A stretch of DNA of 64,000 nt from Paenochrobactrum gallinarii (GTDB lineage Bacteria; Pseudomonadota; Alphaproteobacteria; Rhizobiales; Rhizobiaceae), in NCBI RefSeq assembly GCF_014205685.1, contig NZ_JACIIU010000002.1:300429-364428 (forward strand). Reading direction: 5' to 3'. The notes under the pieces were generated by a model. It ran no database searches and was not told the origin of the DNA. It was given only the letters and a program-made list of their open reading frames with translations. Position 1 is the stretch's first letter. Each line of letters begins with the position of its first letter. Shown one piece after another: positions 28,238 through 37,602 of the stretch. The position numbers and the translations under genes were made by a program.

Positions 28238-29902
28238 ATGTCCGCAAATTTAGAAGCAGATTTTGTCATTATCGGCTCTGGCTCCGCAGGTTCTGCGCTT
28301 AGCAATCGCCTGTCGGAAGATGGCAAACATAGCGTGATTATTATTGAAGCAGGCGGCGCTGATTTTGGCCCCCTCATTCAGATGCCGGCAGCCCTTTCTT
28401 TTCCGATGAATATGGCAACCTATGACTGGCGCTTTTCAACCGAGCCGGAACCACATTTAAATGGCCGTCAACTGGTGACACCGCGCGGAAAAGTGATCGG
28501 CGGCTCCTCTTCCATCAATGGCATGGTTTATGTACGCGGTCACGCACGCGACTTTGATCATTGGGCAGAAAATGGTGCAAATGGCTGGTCATATGCCGAT
28601 GTGCTGCCCTATTTCCAAAAGATGGAACAAGTCGCCTTTGCTGATCAGGATGGCTGGCGCGGCAAGAAAGGCCCTTTGCATGTGCAACGCGGCAAAAGCC
28701 GCAATCCGCTTTATCAGGCTTTTATTGCAGCAGGCCGGCAGGCAGGCTTTGAACTAACCGATGATTATAATGGCGAGAAGCAGGAAGGCTTCGGCCAGAT
28801 GGAACAAACCATCCATCAAGGACGTCGCTGGTCTGCTGCCAATGCTTATTTGAAACCAGCGTTGAAACGTAAAAACGTAACCCTCGTCAAAGGCTTGGCT
28901 CGTAAAGTTGTCATCGAGAATCAACGCGCCACCGGCGTGGAGATTGAAAACGGCAATGTCATTCGCACCATCCGCGCCAGACGCGAGGTCATCATTGCCG
29001 CCTCCTCGATCAACTCACCCAAACTTCTGATGCTTTCCGGCATTGGTCCGGCTGAGCATCTGGCGCAGTTCAACATTCCGGTTGTTGCCGACCGCCAGGG
29101 CGTTGGTCAAAATCTGCAAGACCATATGGAGCTTTATATCCAGCAATCTTGCGTGCAGCCGATAACGCTTCATTCCAAGCTTAATCTCATTTCAAAAGCC
29201 ATGATCGGCGCGCAGTGGTTGTTTTTCAAATCCGGTGACGGTGCCAGCAATCATTTTGAAAGCGCTGCCTTTTTGCGCTCAAAAGCCGGTGTTGAATATC
29301 CTGATATTCAATATCATTTCCTGCCAGCCGCTATCCGCTATGATGGTAAAGCGGCTGCGGAAGGGCATGGCTTTCAGGCGCATGTCGGGCCGATGCGCTC
29401 CAAATCACGTGGGAGCGTTACGCTTCGCTCTGATGATCCGCGCGACAAGCCGAAAATTCTGTTTAATTATATGTCACACCCCGATGATTGGGCAGATTTC
29501 CGCCACTGCATCCGCCTCACCCGCGAGATTTTTGGCCAGCATGCTTTTGATCCCTATCGTGGCGAAGAAATTCAACCGGGCAAACATGTGCAAACAGATG
29601 ACGAGCTGGATGACTTCATCCGCGACCATGCGGAAAGCGCCTTCCATCCATGCGGCACCTGTAAAATGGGTGCCGCTGATGATCCGATGGCAGTTGTTGA
29701 CCCTGAATGCCGCGTCATCGGCGTTGAAAATTTACGTGTCGCGGATTCGTCAATCTTCCCGCGTATTACCAATGGCAATCTCAATTCCCCTTCCATCATG
29801 ACCGGCGAAAAAGCCGCCGATCATATTTTAGGGCATGATATGCTGCCCCGCTCCAACAAACAGCCGTGGATCAATCCACGCTGGCAAGTTTCAGACCGTT
29901 AA
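28238..29902 (+). CDS. betA: Choline dehydrogenase (GMC oxidoreductase)
   Basis: 554 residues, FAD enzyme that oxidises choline to betaine aldehyde. The dinucleotide site is [16 protein letters not shown] at the N terminus; GMC signatures are [24 protein letters not shown] and [20 protein letters not shown]; the catalytic His is in [16 protein letters not shown] 28238 directly follows betI. There is no linked betC (choline sulfatase), unlike in many rhizobia. Confidence 0.94.
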   Translation: MSANLEADFVIIGSGSAGSALSNRLSEDGKHSVIIIEAGGADFGPLIQMPAALSFPMNMATYDWRFSTEPEPHLNGRQLVTPRGKVIGGSSSINGMVYVRGHARDFDHWAENGANGWSYADVLPYFQKMEQVAFADQDGWRGKKGPLHVQRGKSRNPLYQAFIAAGRQAGFELTDDYNGEKQEGFGQMEQTIHQGRRWSAANAYLKPALKRKNVTLVKGLARKVVIENQRATGVEIENGNVIRTIRARREVIIAASSINSPKLLMLSGIGPAEHLAQFNIPVVADRQGVGQNLQDHMELYIQQSCVQPITLHSKLNLISKAMIGAQWLFFKSGDGASNHFESAAFLRSKAGVEYPDIQYHFLPAAIRYDGKAAAEGHGFQAHVGPMRSKSRGSVTLRSDDPRDKPKILFNYMSHPDDWADFRHCIRLTREIFGQHAFDPYRGEEIQPGKHVQTDDELDDFIRDHAESAFHPCGTCKMGAADDPMAVVDPECRVIGVENLRVADSSIFPRITNGNLNSPSIMTGEKAADHILGHDMLPRSNKQPWINPRWQVSDR

Positions 29903-29921
29903 GAATAAAGGAGTTTCTTTG

Positions 29922-31385
29922 ATGAAAGCCCAACCTAAAGCCTCCCATTTCATTGGCGGTCAGTTCGTAGAAGACCATGATGGTCGCGAGCTTAATGTGC
30001 TTTATCCGGCAACCGGTGAAGTGATTGCGCAATTGCGCAGTGCCACCCCGGCCATTATTGAACAAGCGATGCAAAGCGCCGCCAAAGCCCAAGTTGAATG
30101 GGCTGCAAAAAAGCCGGTGGAACGTGGCCGCATTTTAATGCGCGCCGCCGAATTGTTACGCGCGAAAAACGAAGAGCTCTCGAGGCTTGAAACACTCAAT
30201 ACCGGTAAAGCCATTCAGGAAACACTGGTGGCAGATGCCGCATCAGCTGCCGATGCGCTTGAGTTTTTAAGCGGTGCGATTGGATCTTTTAACGGCGAAT
30301 TTGTCGATCTCGGCGGCTCCTTCGCTTATACAAAGCGCGAAGCCTTGGGCGTATGTGTTGGTATTGGCGCGTGGAATTACCCGATCCAGATCGCAGCATG
30401 GAAATCCGCGCCCGCCCTTGCCATGGGCAATGCCTTTATCTTCAAGCCATCAGAAAACACGCCGCTGACTGCTTTGGCACTCGCTGAAATCTACCATGAA
30501 GCCGGCTTGCCTGCCGGTCTTTTCAATGTGGTACAAGGCTTTGGTGATGTGGGTGCTGCGTTGATCGACCATCCGGCAACCGCAAAAGTGTCACTCACCG
30601 GCTCGGTGCCAACAGGGCGCAAAATCATGGCACAGGCGGGTAGCCATCTCAAACATGCAACCATGGAACTGGGCGGTAAGTCTCCGCTTATCGTCTTTGA
30701 TGATGCTGATATTGAAAACGCCATCGGCGGCGCCATGCTCGGCAATTTCTACTCCACCGGACAGGTCTGCTCCAACGGCACCCGCGTTTTTGTTCATAAA
30801 ACTATCCATGATCAATTTGTAAACCGCCTGATCGAACGCACTGCGAAAATCAAACTCGGTGATCCGTTGGATGAAACAACCCAGATGGGCCCGCTCATCA
30901 GCCGCGCCCAACTCGACCGCGTTTTATCTTTCATTGAAAAAGGCAAGGCGGAAGGCGCAAAACTCGTTCATGGCGGCGATGTGGCCAAAGTCGCCGGTTT
31001 TGAAAGCGGCTTTTATATTCAACCGACCATCTTCACTGATGTGCAAGACACTATGACCATCGCGCGTGAAGAAATCTTCGGCCCCGTCATGAGCATTTTG
31101 TCTTTTGAAGATGAGGATGAAGTGATTGCCCGCGCCAATGCAACCGAGTTTGGATTGGCTGCCGGTGTTTTCACCCAAAATCTGGCACGCGGACACCGTG
31201 TGATTGGCCAGTTGAAAGCAGGCACCTGCTGGATCAACGCCTATAATCTCACCCCTGTCGAAGTGCCGTTTGGTGGTTATAAAAGTTCCGGCATCGGCCG
31301 TGAAAACGGCGTGGCGGCACTGGAACATTACAGCCAGATCAAAACTGTCTATGTTGAAGCCGGAGATGTCGACAGCCCCTACTAA
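29922..31385 (+). CDS. betB: Betaine-aldehyde dehydrogenase
   Basis: 487 residues, NAD-dependent. Catalytic Cys is in [13 protein letters not shown] and the general base Glu in [15 protein letters not shown]-terminal [27 protein letters not shown] is typical of BetB. It converts betaine aldehyde to glycine betaine, an osmoprotectant. ATG 29922 has AAAGGAG upstream; longer readings into betA are rejected. Last gene of the operon. Confidence 0.95.
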   Translation: MKAQPKASHFIGGQFVEDHDGRELNVLYPATGEVIAQLRSATPAIIEQAMQSAAKAQVEWAAKKPVERGRILMRAAELLRAKNEELSRLETLNTGKAIQETLVADAASAADALEFLSGAIGSFNGEFVDLGGSFAYTKREALGVCVGIGAWNYPIQIAAWKSAPALAMGNAFIFKPSENTPLTALALAEIYHEAGLPAGLFNVVQGFGDVGAALIDHPATAKVSLTGSVPTGRKIMAQAGSHLKHATMELGGKSPLIVFDDADIENAIGGAMLGNFYSTGQVCSNGTRVFVHKTIHDQFVNRLIERTAKIKLGDPLDETTQMGPLISRAQLDRVLSFIEKGKAEGAKLVHGGDVAKVAGFESGFYIQPTIFTDVQDTMTIAREEIFGPVMSILSFEDEDEVIARANATEFGLAAGVFTQNLARGHRVIGQLKAGTCWINAYNLTPVEVPFGGYKSSGIGRENGVAALEHYSQIKTVYVEAGDVDSPY

Positions 31386-31431
31386 TGCACAAGGGAATCG
31401 CCTGACGATTCCTTAAAGCCTGACGAGACAT

Positions 31432-31483
31432 GGCCGTGAATATTGGTGTTTTTTCAAGTTAAGCCAGTTTCACGGCCTTTTTC
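31432..31483 (+). terminator. Probable terminator of the bet operon
   Basis: Stem GGCCGTGAA / TTCACGGCC with a 28-base loop followed by TTTTTCTT. The long loop lowers confidence. Confidence 0.5.
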
Positions 31484-31639
31484 TTGCGGCATTTCCGCCA
31501 TTTAATCGATTCTATTCCAGCCAGACCGCATTTTATCGTGGAACGAGCGGCTCTGATCACATAAGCAAAAGACGCATTGTTACCTGGCATCCAAGGTAAG
31601 CAGCATCAGGCGCATCCGGAGCGAATATAGGAGGTCGTA

Positions 31640-34297
31640 ATGGCTAAATGGGTATATAATTTCGGAGACGGAAAAGCAGAAGGAGCGGCAACAGACCGTG
31701 AGCTTCTAGGAGGTAAAGGAGCGAACCTGGCTGAAATGTGCAGCCTCGGCTTGCCGGTTCCTCCCGGTTTTACCATCACAACCGAAGTTTGCACCTATTA
31801 TTATGCGCACGATCGCAGCTATCCGCCTGAGCTGGAGCAGCAAATTCAGGATTCTCTGGCGGAAGTCGCAAGAATTACCGGCCGCCGCTTTGGCGATCAG
31901 GACAAACCTTTGCTCGTTTCTGTACGCTCCGGTTCCCGTGCTTCCATGCCAGGTATGATGGACACTGTCCTCAATCTCGGTCTGAACGACCAGACCGTTG
32001 AAGCCATTGCCCGTGAAGCCAATGATGCACGCTTTGCCTATGACAGCTATCGCCGTTTCATCCAGATGTATTCGGATGTGGTTTTAGGCGTTGATCACGC
32101 ATTTTTTGAAGAAATTCTCGAAGACAAAAAAGCAAGTCTCGGTACAGAGGTCGACACTGACCTTTCCGCTGACGACTGGAAAGATGTCATCGCCAAATAT
32201 AAAGCCACCGTTGAGGAAGAGCTGGGCGAACCTTTCCCGCAAGATCCGAAACAACAGCTTTCCGGCGCTGTCGGCGCTGTTTTCTCCAGCTGGATGAATG
32301 CGCGCGCCATCACCTATCGCCGCCTGCATTCCATTCCGGAAAGCTGGGGCACCGCCGTCAACGTACAGGCAATGGTGTTCGGCAATATGGGTGACAGTTC
32401 CGCCACCGGCGTTGCCTTTACCCGTAACCCATCCACCGGCGAAAAGAAGCTCTACGGCGAGTTTCTCGTCAATGCACAGGGTGAAGATGTGGTTGCCGGT
32501 ATCCGCACACCACAAAACATCACCGAAGAAGCCCGCATTGCCGCTGGCTCCGATAAGCCATCGCTTGAAAAAGTAATGCCCGAAGCGTTTGCCGACTTTA
32601 TCGCAGTCGCCGATAAGCTTGAACAGCATTACCGCGATATGCAGGATCTGGAATTTACCATTGAGCGTGGCAAATTGTGGATGTTGCAAACCCGCTCCGG
32701 CAAGCGCACCGCCAAAGCCGCCCTTAAAATGGCAGTGGAAATGGCTGAAGAAGGCCTGATTACACAAAGTGAAGCTGTGATGCGCATTGATCCGGCATCA
32801 CTCGATCAGCTTCTGCATCCAACCATTGATCCAAAAGCTGCGCGCCACGTCATCGGCGCCGGTTTGCCTGCTTCTCCAGGTGCTGCCACCGGTGAAATCG
32901 TCTTCTCATCTGAAGATGCAGAGCAGGCAAAAGCTGAAGGTCGCAAAGTTATTCTGGTACGTATTGAAACCAGCCCGGAAGATATTCATGGTATGCATGC
33001 CGCAGAAGGCATTTTAACCACCCGCGGCGGTATGACCAGCCATGCGGCTGTGGTTGCCCGCGGCATGGGTAAGCCTTGTGTTTCGGGTGCTGGTTCTTTG
33101 CGTGTTGATTATCGCAACGGCACCATGCTTGCCGCAGGCCAGACTTTCAAAAAAGGCGACATCATCACTATTGATGGTGCCAGCGGCCAGATTTTAAAAG
33201 GCTCGGTCGCGATGCTTCAGCCGGAGCTTTCCGGCGATTTCGGCCAGTTGATGGAATGGGCTGATAAAACCCGTCGCATGAAAGTACGTGCCAATGCCGA
33301 AACACCGGCAGATGCCCGTACCGCCCGCTCATTCGGCGCAGAAGGTATCGGCCTTTGCCGCACAGAACACATGTTTTTTGAAGGTGAGCGCATTCTTGCT
33401 ATGCGCGAGATGATCCTTTCCAATGATGAAGCAGGCCGCCGCAAAGCTCTGGAAAAACTTCTGCCAATGCAGCGCGCCGACTTTGCCGAAATCTTTGAAA
33501 TCATGAAGGGCTTGCCGGTCACCATTCGCCTGCTCGACCCGCCATTGCACGAATTCCTGCCACGCACCGACGCTGAAATTGCCGAAGTGGCAACCGCCAT
33601 GGATGTCTCACCGGAATTACTGCGTGAACGCAGCGAAAGCCTGCACGAATTTAACCCGATGCTTGGTCACCGTGGTTGCCGTCTTGCCATTTCCTATCCG
33701 GAAATTGCTGAAATGCAGGCACGCGCTATTTTTGAAGCAGCCGTAGAAGCCGCCAAAAAAACCGGCGAAGCTGTGGTGCCGGAAGTGATGGTTCCGCTTG
33801 TCGGCCTCAAAGCCGAGTTGGATTTCGTCAAAGCCCGCATTGATGCGGTTGCTGCAGACGTCATGAAAGAAGCCGGCATCAAAATCGACTATATGGTTGG
33901 CACCATGATCGAACTGCCACGTGCAGCGCTACGTGCAGCAGACATTGCTCAATCGGCAGAGTTCTTCTCTTTCGGCACCAACGATCTGACACAGACTACA
34001 TTTGGTATTTCACGCGATGATGCCGCACCGTTTATCACCGCCTATCAGCAAAAAGGCGTGATTGAGCAGGATCCGTTCGTATCGCTTGATGTGGATGGTG
34101 TTGGCGAACTCGTACAAATTGCTACTGAGCGTGGCCGCACAGCGCGTCCGAAAATCAAGCTCGGCATATGCGGCGAACACGGCGGCGATCCTGCATCTAT
34201 CGCATTCTGCGAGAAGACCGGCCTTGATTACGTCTCCTGCTCACCTTTCCGCGTGCCGATTGCACGTCTGGCAGCGGCGCAGGCTTCAGTTAAATAA
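31640..34297 (+). CDS. ppdK: Pyruvate, phosphate dikinase
   Basis: 885 residues; interconverts pyruvate, ATP and Pi with PEP, AMP and PPi. The ATP-grasp domain begins at GGKGANLAEM, the phosphoryl-carrying His468 is in GGMTSHAAVVARGMGKPCV, and the C-terminal PEP/pyruvate barrel has the catalytic Cys844 in CGEHGGDP. An excellent ribosome-binding site (AGGAGGTCG) precedes the ATG. In rhizobia it works in gluconeogenesis alongside PEP carboxykinase. Monocistronic with its own terminator. Confidence 0.96.
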   Translation: MAKWVYNFGDGKAEGAATDRELLGGKGANLAEMCSLGLPVPPGFTITTEVCTYYYAHDRSYPPELEQQIQDSLAEVARITGRRFGDQDKPLLVSVRSGSRASMPGMMDTVLNLGLNDQTVEAIAREANDARFAYDSYRRFIQMYSDVVLGVDHAFFEEILEDKKASLGTEVDTDLSADDWKDVIAKYKATVEEELGEPFPQDPKQQLSGAVGAVFSSWMNARAITYRRLHSIPESWGTAVNVQAMVFGNMGDSSATGVAFTRNPSTGEKKLYGEFLVNAQGEDVVAGIRTPQNITEEARIAAGSDKPSLEKVMPEAFADFIAVADKLEQHYRDMQDLEFTIERGKLWMLQTRSGKRTAKAALKMAVEMAEEGLITQSEAVMRIDPASLDQLLHPTIDPKAARHVIGAGLPASPGAATGEIVFSSEDAEQAKAEGRKVILVRIETSPEDIHGMHAAEGILTTRGGMTSHAAVVARGMGKPCVSGAGSLRVDYRNGTMLAAGQTFKKGDIITIDGASGQILKGSVAMLQPELSGDFGQLMEWADKTRRMKVRANAETPADARTARSFGAEGIGLCRTEHMFFEGERILAMREMILSNDEAGRRKALEKLLPMQRADFAEIFEIMKGLPVTIRLLDPPLHEFLPRTDAEIAEVATAMDVSPELLRERSESLHEFNPMLGHRGCRLAISYPEIAEMQARAIFEAAVEAAKKTGEAVVPEVMVPLVGLKAELDFVKARIDAVAADVMKEAGIKIDYMVGTMIELPRAALRAADIAQSAEFFSFGTNDLTQTTFGISRDDAAPFITAYQQKGVIEQDPFVSLDVDGVGELVQIATERGRTARPKIKLGICGEHGGDPASIAFCEKTGLDYVSCSPFRVPIARLAAAQASVK

Positions 34298-34306
34298 TGA
34301 GATGCA

Positions 34307-34336
34307 AAACAGCCGGATCATAATCCGGCTGTTTTT
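34307..34336 (+). terminator. Rho-independent terminator of ppdK
   Basis: Perfect 12-base stem AAACAGCCGGAT / ATCCGGCTGTTT with a 4-base loop and TTTTTCCTT tail. Confidence 0.9.
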
Positions 34337-34455
34337 CCTTCATCCTAAAAGTCAAAATGTACAAACCTGTCTTTGCCGGCTGATTATTTTTGCCCCATCT
34401 TGGTGCGGCCAGTCTGCTGAACGCACATGCGTAAGCTAACAAATTAACCAATAAT

Positions 34456-34788
34456 ATGTTTGAGGAAAAAACCGCTGTCACTTTCTTCATCACATCGCGT
34501 TGGCTGCAACATAATCAGCCTGCGATGGATATCATGCCGGCGCATCCTCATCTCTTCCAGATTGAAAATTACGGGGCCAGGCATGTGCCTGCCATTACCA
34601 GCGTTCCGACTATGTATGACAGCAAAACGGCTGGTTCTCTGGATGCGGATATGGGTGCTTGGGTCTCAGCCGGTTCGACCGAAAAAAGAATTTTGAACGT
34701 CCGTGACGGCGATGTGATTATCGTCCATGTCAACCAGCCAACCAGCCAAGCAGTCAAGGCGGTGAATGTGTCGCAAACGTTATTTTAA
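34456..34788 (+). CDS. Unrecognised 110-residue protein, possibly a gene remnant
   Basis: Codon use in the second half looks like coding sequence (GARHVPAITSVPTMYDS, KTAGSLDADMGAWVSAG), but the first 40 residues look less so and no ribosome-binding site precedes the ATG. It may be the surviving 3' part of a longer gene or use another start. No domain recognised, no signal peptide. Flanked by the ppdK terminator and a strong hairpin. Confidence 0.4.
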   Translation: MFEEKTAVTFFITSRWLQHNQPAMDIMPAHPHLFQIENYGARHVPAITSVPTMYDSKTAGSLDADMGAWVSAGSTEKRILNVRDGDVIIVHVNQPTSQAVKAVNVSQTLF

Positions 34789-34843
34789 AGCTGAAAAAAC
34801 GCGGAATGCGATTTGTTCGTTTGAAAGATGTTGAAACAAGCCA

Positions 34844-34870
34844 TACTGTTTTGCCACTCGCAAAACAGTA
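34844..34870 (-). terminator. Hairpin behind the 34878-35255 gene
   Basis: Perfect 11-base stem TACTGTTTTGC / GCAAAACAGTA with a 5-base loop, 8 bases after the stop of the minus-strand gene; it may serve the plus-strand gene ending at 34788 as well. Confidence 0.6.
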
Positions 34871-34877
34871 AACTCAA

Positions 34878-35255
34878 TCAAACAGTATCAAGACCACGGA
34901 TTACAGCGGCAAAATTGCGGCCAAGACCTTCAAATACTTTGTTCTCGCCTGTCAGCGGCGCGAGCGCCATCGTGATGCCGTCATTCAGCAATGTCACGAA
35001 TAAAACCTGATCTGATACACCATCAAAAATAGCGATAGCGGCAATGCGCTGCGCATTTGCATTATCAACCGCTGGCATATTGAATAATACTTTGCCACCG
35101 ACGACCTCCGCGGCCTTGCACAAAGCCACGTCAAATCCATCGGTAAAAACATCTTGTGCGCCCAAAGCAAATTCTAACTCAACGGCTTCTAATGTCGCCG
35201 TTTCGGATGTGTCTAATTCACTGTCTGATGCGTCGCCAGAATGGCTACGATCCAT
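34878..35255 (-). CDS. Conserved hypothetical protein, acidic N terminus
   Basis: 125 residues. A Ser/Asp/Glu-rich start (about 1-30) precedes an alpha/beta-looking domain. I do not recognise it. GGAG lies 8 bases before the ATG, which supports it as a real gene. No signal peptide or membrane segment. Monocistronic. Confidence 0.55.
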   Translation of the reverse strand: MDRSHSGDASDSELDTSETATLEAVELEFALGAQDVFTDGFDVALCKAAEVVGGKVLFNMPAVDNANAQRIAAIAIFDGVSDQVLFVTLLNDGITMALAPLTGENKVFEGLGRNFAAVIRGLDTV

Positions 35256-35380
35256 ATTATCGTCTCCGCAGAATCTAAGTGGGGCCTCCCGAACAGGCTG
35301 CTTACCCTATAAGTAGGGGGTAAGACACTTTATTTTCCATGAAACACAGCTTTTTACGTCATCACAATTTGCAACGATGA

Positions 35381-36286
35381 TTAAGATGGCGAATAAATGC
35401 CTTCAAGGCTGGCATAACCATCTGTTTTCACGAGACCTTTACCAACCAAATCTTCCATATGCGCCATCACCGATAAAGCCGCGGCTCCGTGCAAGCGCGG
35501 ATCAATATCGCGGTAAATTGCGCGCACGATTTCCATGATCGTCCTGTCACCCGTAATGACACGTTCAAGAATAGCCCTCTCACGCATTTTGCGATGCATC
35601 CGAAGGCCGCGCAAAAAAGCTGCCGGATTAGTCACAGCCCCGCCATGTCCGGGCAAATAGAGCTGATCATCCCGCTCAAGCAGCACATCAAGCGAAGCCA
35701 TATAATCGCTCATCGAGCCATCGGGAGGCGCTACCACCGACGTTGCCCATGCCATCACATGATCTGCCGAAAATAGAACTCCGGTATTTTCCAGTGCAAA
35801 CACCATGTGGTTTGCTGCATGCCCAGGTGTATGAATACCTGTCAGCGCCCAGCCATCGCCTTGCAATGTTTCACCGTCTTTTAGAAAAATATCCGGCACG
35901 AAATCCGTATCCGCGGCTGCATCAAGCATATTGACCTCGCCCTGATGATATTCGCGTGACGGACGGTGCACACCTTCGGCAACGGTTTGTGCACCCAATA
36001 CCTGTTTTAAACGCGCAGCCAAAGGCGAATGATCACGATGCGTATGGCTTACAAGAATATGGCTGACGGGGCGCCCGTTGACCGCTTTCAAAATAGCTTC
36101 GAAATGCGCATCATCTTCCGGCCCCGGATCAATAATGGCCAGATGATCAGTACCGACAATATAAGTATTGGTACCGTGAAAGGTAAAAGCACTTGGATTA
36201 TTGACCGTTAATCTGGAAATATTCGGTGACACTTCATGTGCCTCGCCATAGGCCGGCGTAAAATCAGTATCAAAAACCAAAGCCAT
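35381..36286 (-). CDS. Metallo-beta-lactamase fold hydrolase
   Basis: 301 residues, cytoplasmic. The metal-binding motif is SHTHRDHSP (His81, His83, Asp85, His86), followed by further family motifs GIHTPGHAANHMVF and LPGHGGAV. The C-terminal 60 residues form a winged-helix-like LACTB2-type tail (RMHRKMRERAILERVITGDRTIMEIV). Substrate unknown; a thioesterase or nuclease role is possible. ATG 36286 is preferred; a GTG three codons earlier is in frame. Confidence 0.87.
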   Translation of the reverse strand: MALVFDTDFTPAYGEAHEVSPNISRLTVNNPSAFTFHGTNTYIVGTDHLAIIDPGPEDDAHFEAILKAVNGRPVSHILVSHTHRDHSPLAARLKQVLGAQTVAEGVHRPSREYHQGEVNMLDAAADTDFVPDIFLKDGETLQGDGWALTGIHTPGHAANHMVFALENTGVLFSADHVMAWATSVVAPPDGSMSDYMASLDVLLERDDQLYLPGHGGAVTNPAAFLRGLRMHRKMRERAILERVITGDRTIMEIVRAIYRDIDPRLHGAAALSVMAHMEDLVGKGLVKTDGYASLEGIYSPS

Positions 36287-36463
36287 TTTATTCACGTCTT
36301 TCCGCCAGAAATCCTAATAAGTTCCTCATATTTCAGAAGAGCTATATATCAACATTAAGCAAAACCCATCATAAAAGCGTCCCTTGGCCAAGAAATCTTA
36401 TCCCCCGCTTCCAAAGCTGACTTACACTTGATGCAGTCCTCATTGCATAAAGGAGCATGATGC

Positions 36464-37300
36464 ATGGAACAGACAAACCACTTAAAACTACCTTATATCC
36501 TGCCAAGTCAGGCACAAAAACATGTCACTCATAATGAAGCGTTGCGGATGCTGGATGCCATTGTGCAGCTTGCTGTTATCGCTCGTGATTACACCCACCC
36601 CGATCCTGAAGCTCAAGAAGGTGATCGTTATATTGTACCAGATAATGCAGGTGGCGACTGGATCGAGCACACGCATAAGCTTGCCGCATTTACCGATGGC
36701 AGCTGGTCTTATTTCACTCCGCTAGCGGGCTGGCTTTGTTATGTCAAAAATGAAAACAAGCTACTTATTTTTAACGGCACTGACTGGCAGGAAACAGGTG
36801 GGAGCGCTGATCTGAGCTCAATTGAGATGCTTGGCATCCATGCCAGCGCAGATGAAACCAACCGCCTCACCGTATCAGCAGCGGCAACGTTGCTCAATCA
36901 TGCAGGTAATGGTCACCAGTTAAAACTCAACAAAAATGGCGAAGCCGACACCGCTTCTTTATTATTTCAATCAAACTGGACAGGCCATGCCGAGATGGGA
37001 CTTGCCGGCAGCAAAGATTTCTCAGTTAAAGTCAGCGATGACAATGGCCAATGGCGTGAAGCCATGCGTGTTGACCGTAGCAGCGGCAATATAATGATTG
37101 GTGCAATGACACCAAGCACGCGCTTGCATGTGGACGGTGCAATCCGTACGGGCAGCATCACCATCAGAACCCTACCCTCCGCCTCAACGCAAGGTGCAGG
37201 TGCCATAATCTTTGTAAGTGATGCCAGCGGCGGCGCTCAACATGCCTATTCTGACGGGAAACAATGGTTATCACTTCGTTCAGGCGCGGTAATCGCTTAA
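36464..37300 (+). CDS. DUF2793 domain protein (tail-fibre-like, GTA/phage associated)
   Basis: 278 residues. The N-terminal third is a clear DUF2793 (LPYILPSQAQKHVTHNEALRMLDAIVQL, EGDRYIVP, HKLAAFTDGSWSYFTPLAGWL), a family found with alphaproteobacterial GTA and prophage tail genes. The C-terminal part (SGNIMIGAMTPSTRLHVDGAIRTGS) resembles phage tail-fibre collars. Its AAAGGAG ribosome-binding site is good. It stands alone, more than 30 kb from the GTA head genes, in a non-phage context. Confidence 0.85.
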   Translation: MEQTNHLKLPYILPSQAQKHVTHNEALRMLDAIVQLAVIARDYTHPDPEAQEGDRYIVPDNAGGDWIEHTHKLAAFTDGSWSYFTPLAGWLCYVKNENKLLIFNGTDWQETGGSADLSSIEMLGIHASADETNRLTVSAAATLLNHAGNGHQLKLNKNGEADTASLLFQSNWTGHAEMGLAGSKDFSVKVSDDNGQWREAMRVDRSSGNIMIGAMTPSTRLHVDGAIRTGSITIRTLPSASTQGAGAIIFVSDASGGAQHAYSDGKQWLSLRSGAVIA

Positions 37301-37602
37301 ACTGATCTGCCGAACGGTTTGTGTCGGCTTCCTTCAAAGCCGTAATCTCTCGCTTAACTCCTTATAAATTTACAATTTAGTCAGCATCTTTTTAAACTTA
37401 AAAATAATTTAAAAACTTATATAAAATTTGTATCGCTATTTTATGCAATAACAGGAATTGTTCTTCTGAACCGAGTCGTTCACATAAAATATGGGATATT
37501 CATTCATCATTTGTATAGAAATTACATTTTGGGTTAAGTAAGTATTTAATAACAAGCGGCCATGCATCAATTGAATAAGGCCTTTTCTTTAAGAGGAACA
37601 TT
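37301..37602. other. AT-rich upstream region of the NDP-sugar dehydratase gene
   Basis: 302 bases, strongly A+T-rich compared with the flanks, no gene seen. Presumably holds the promoter of the 37603 gene; it would also be a natural MucR target type (inference). Confidence 0.4.

Noticed and set aside
29835..29921. Longer betB start inside betA
   Set aside because: AAAGGAG directly before ATG 29922 and family length support the shorter form.
32084..32767. 227-codon minus-strand frame within ppdK
   Set aside because: Antisense to a fully conserved part of pyruvate phosphate dikinase; Gly/Phe-rich shadow translation.
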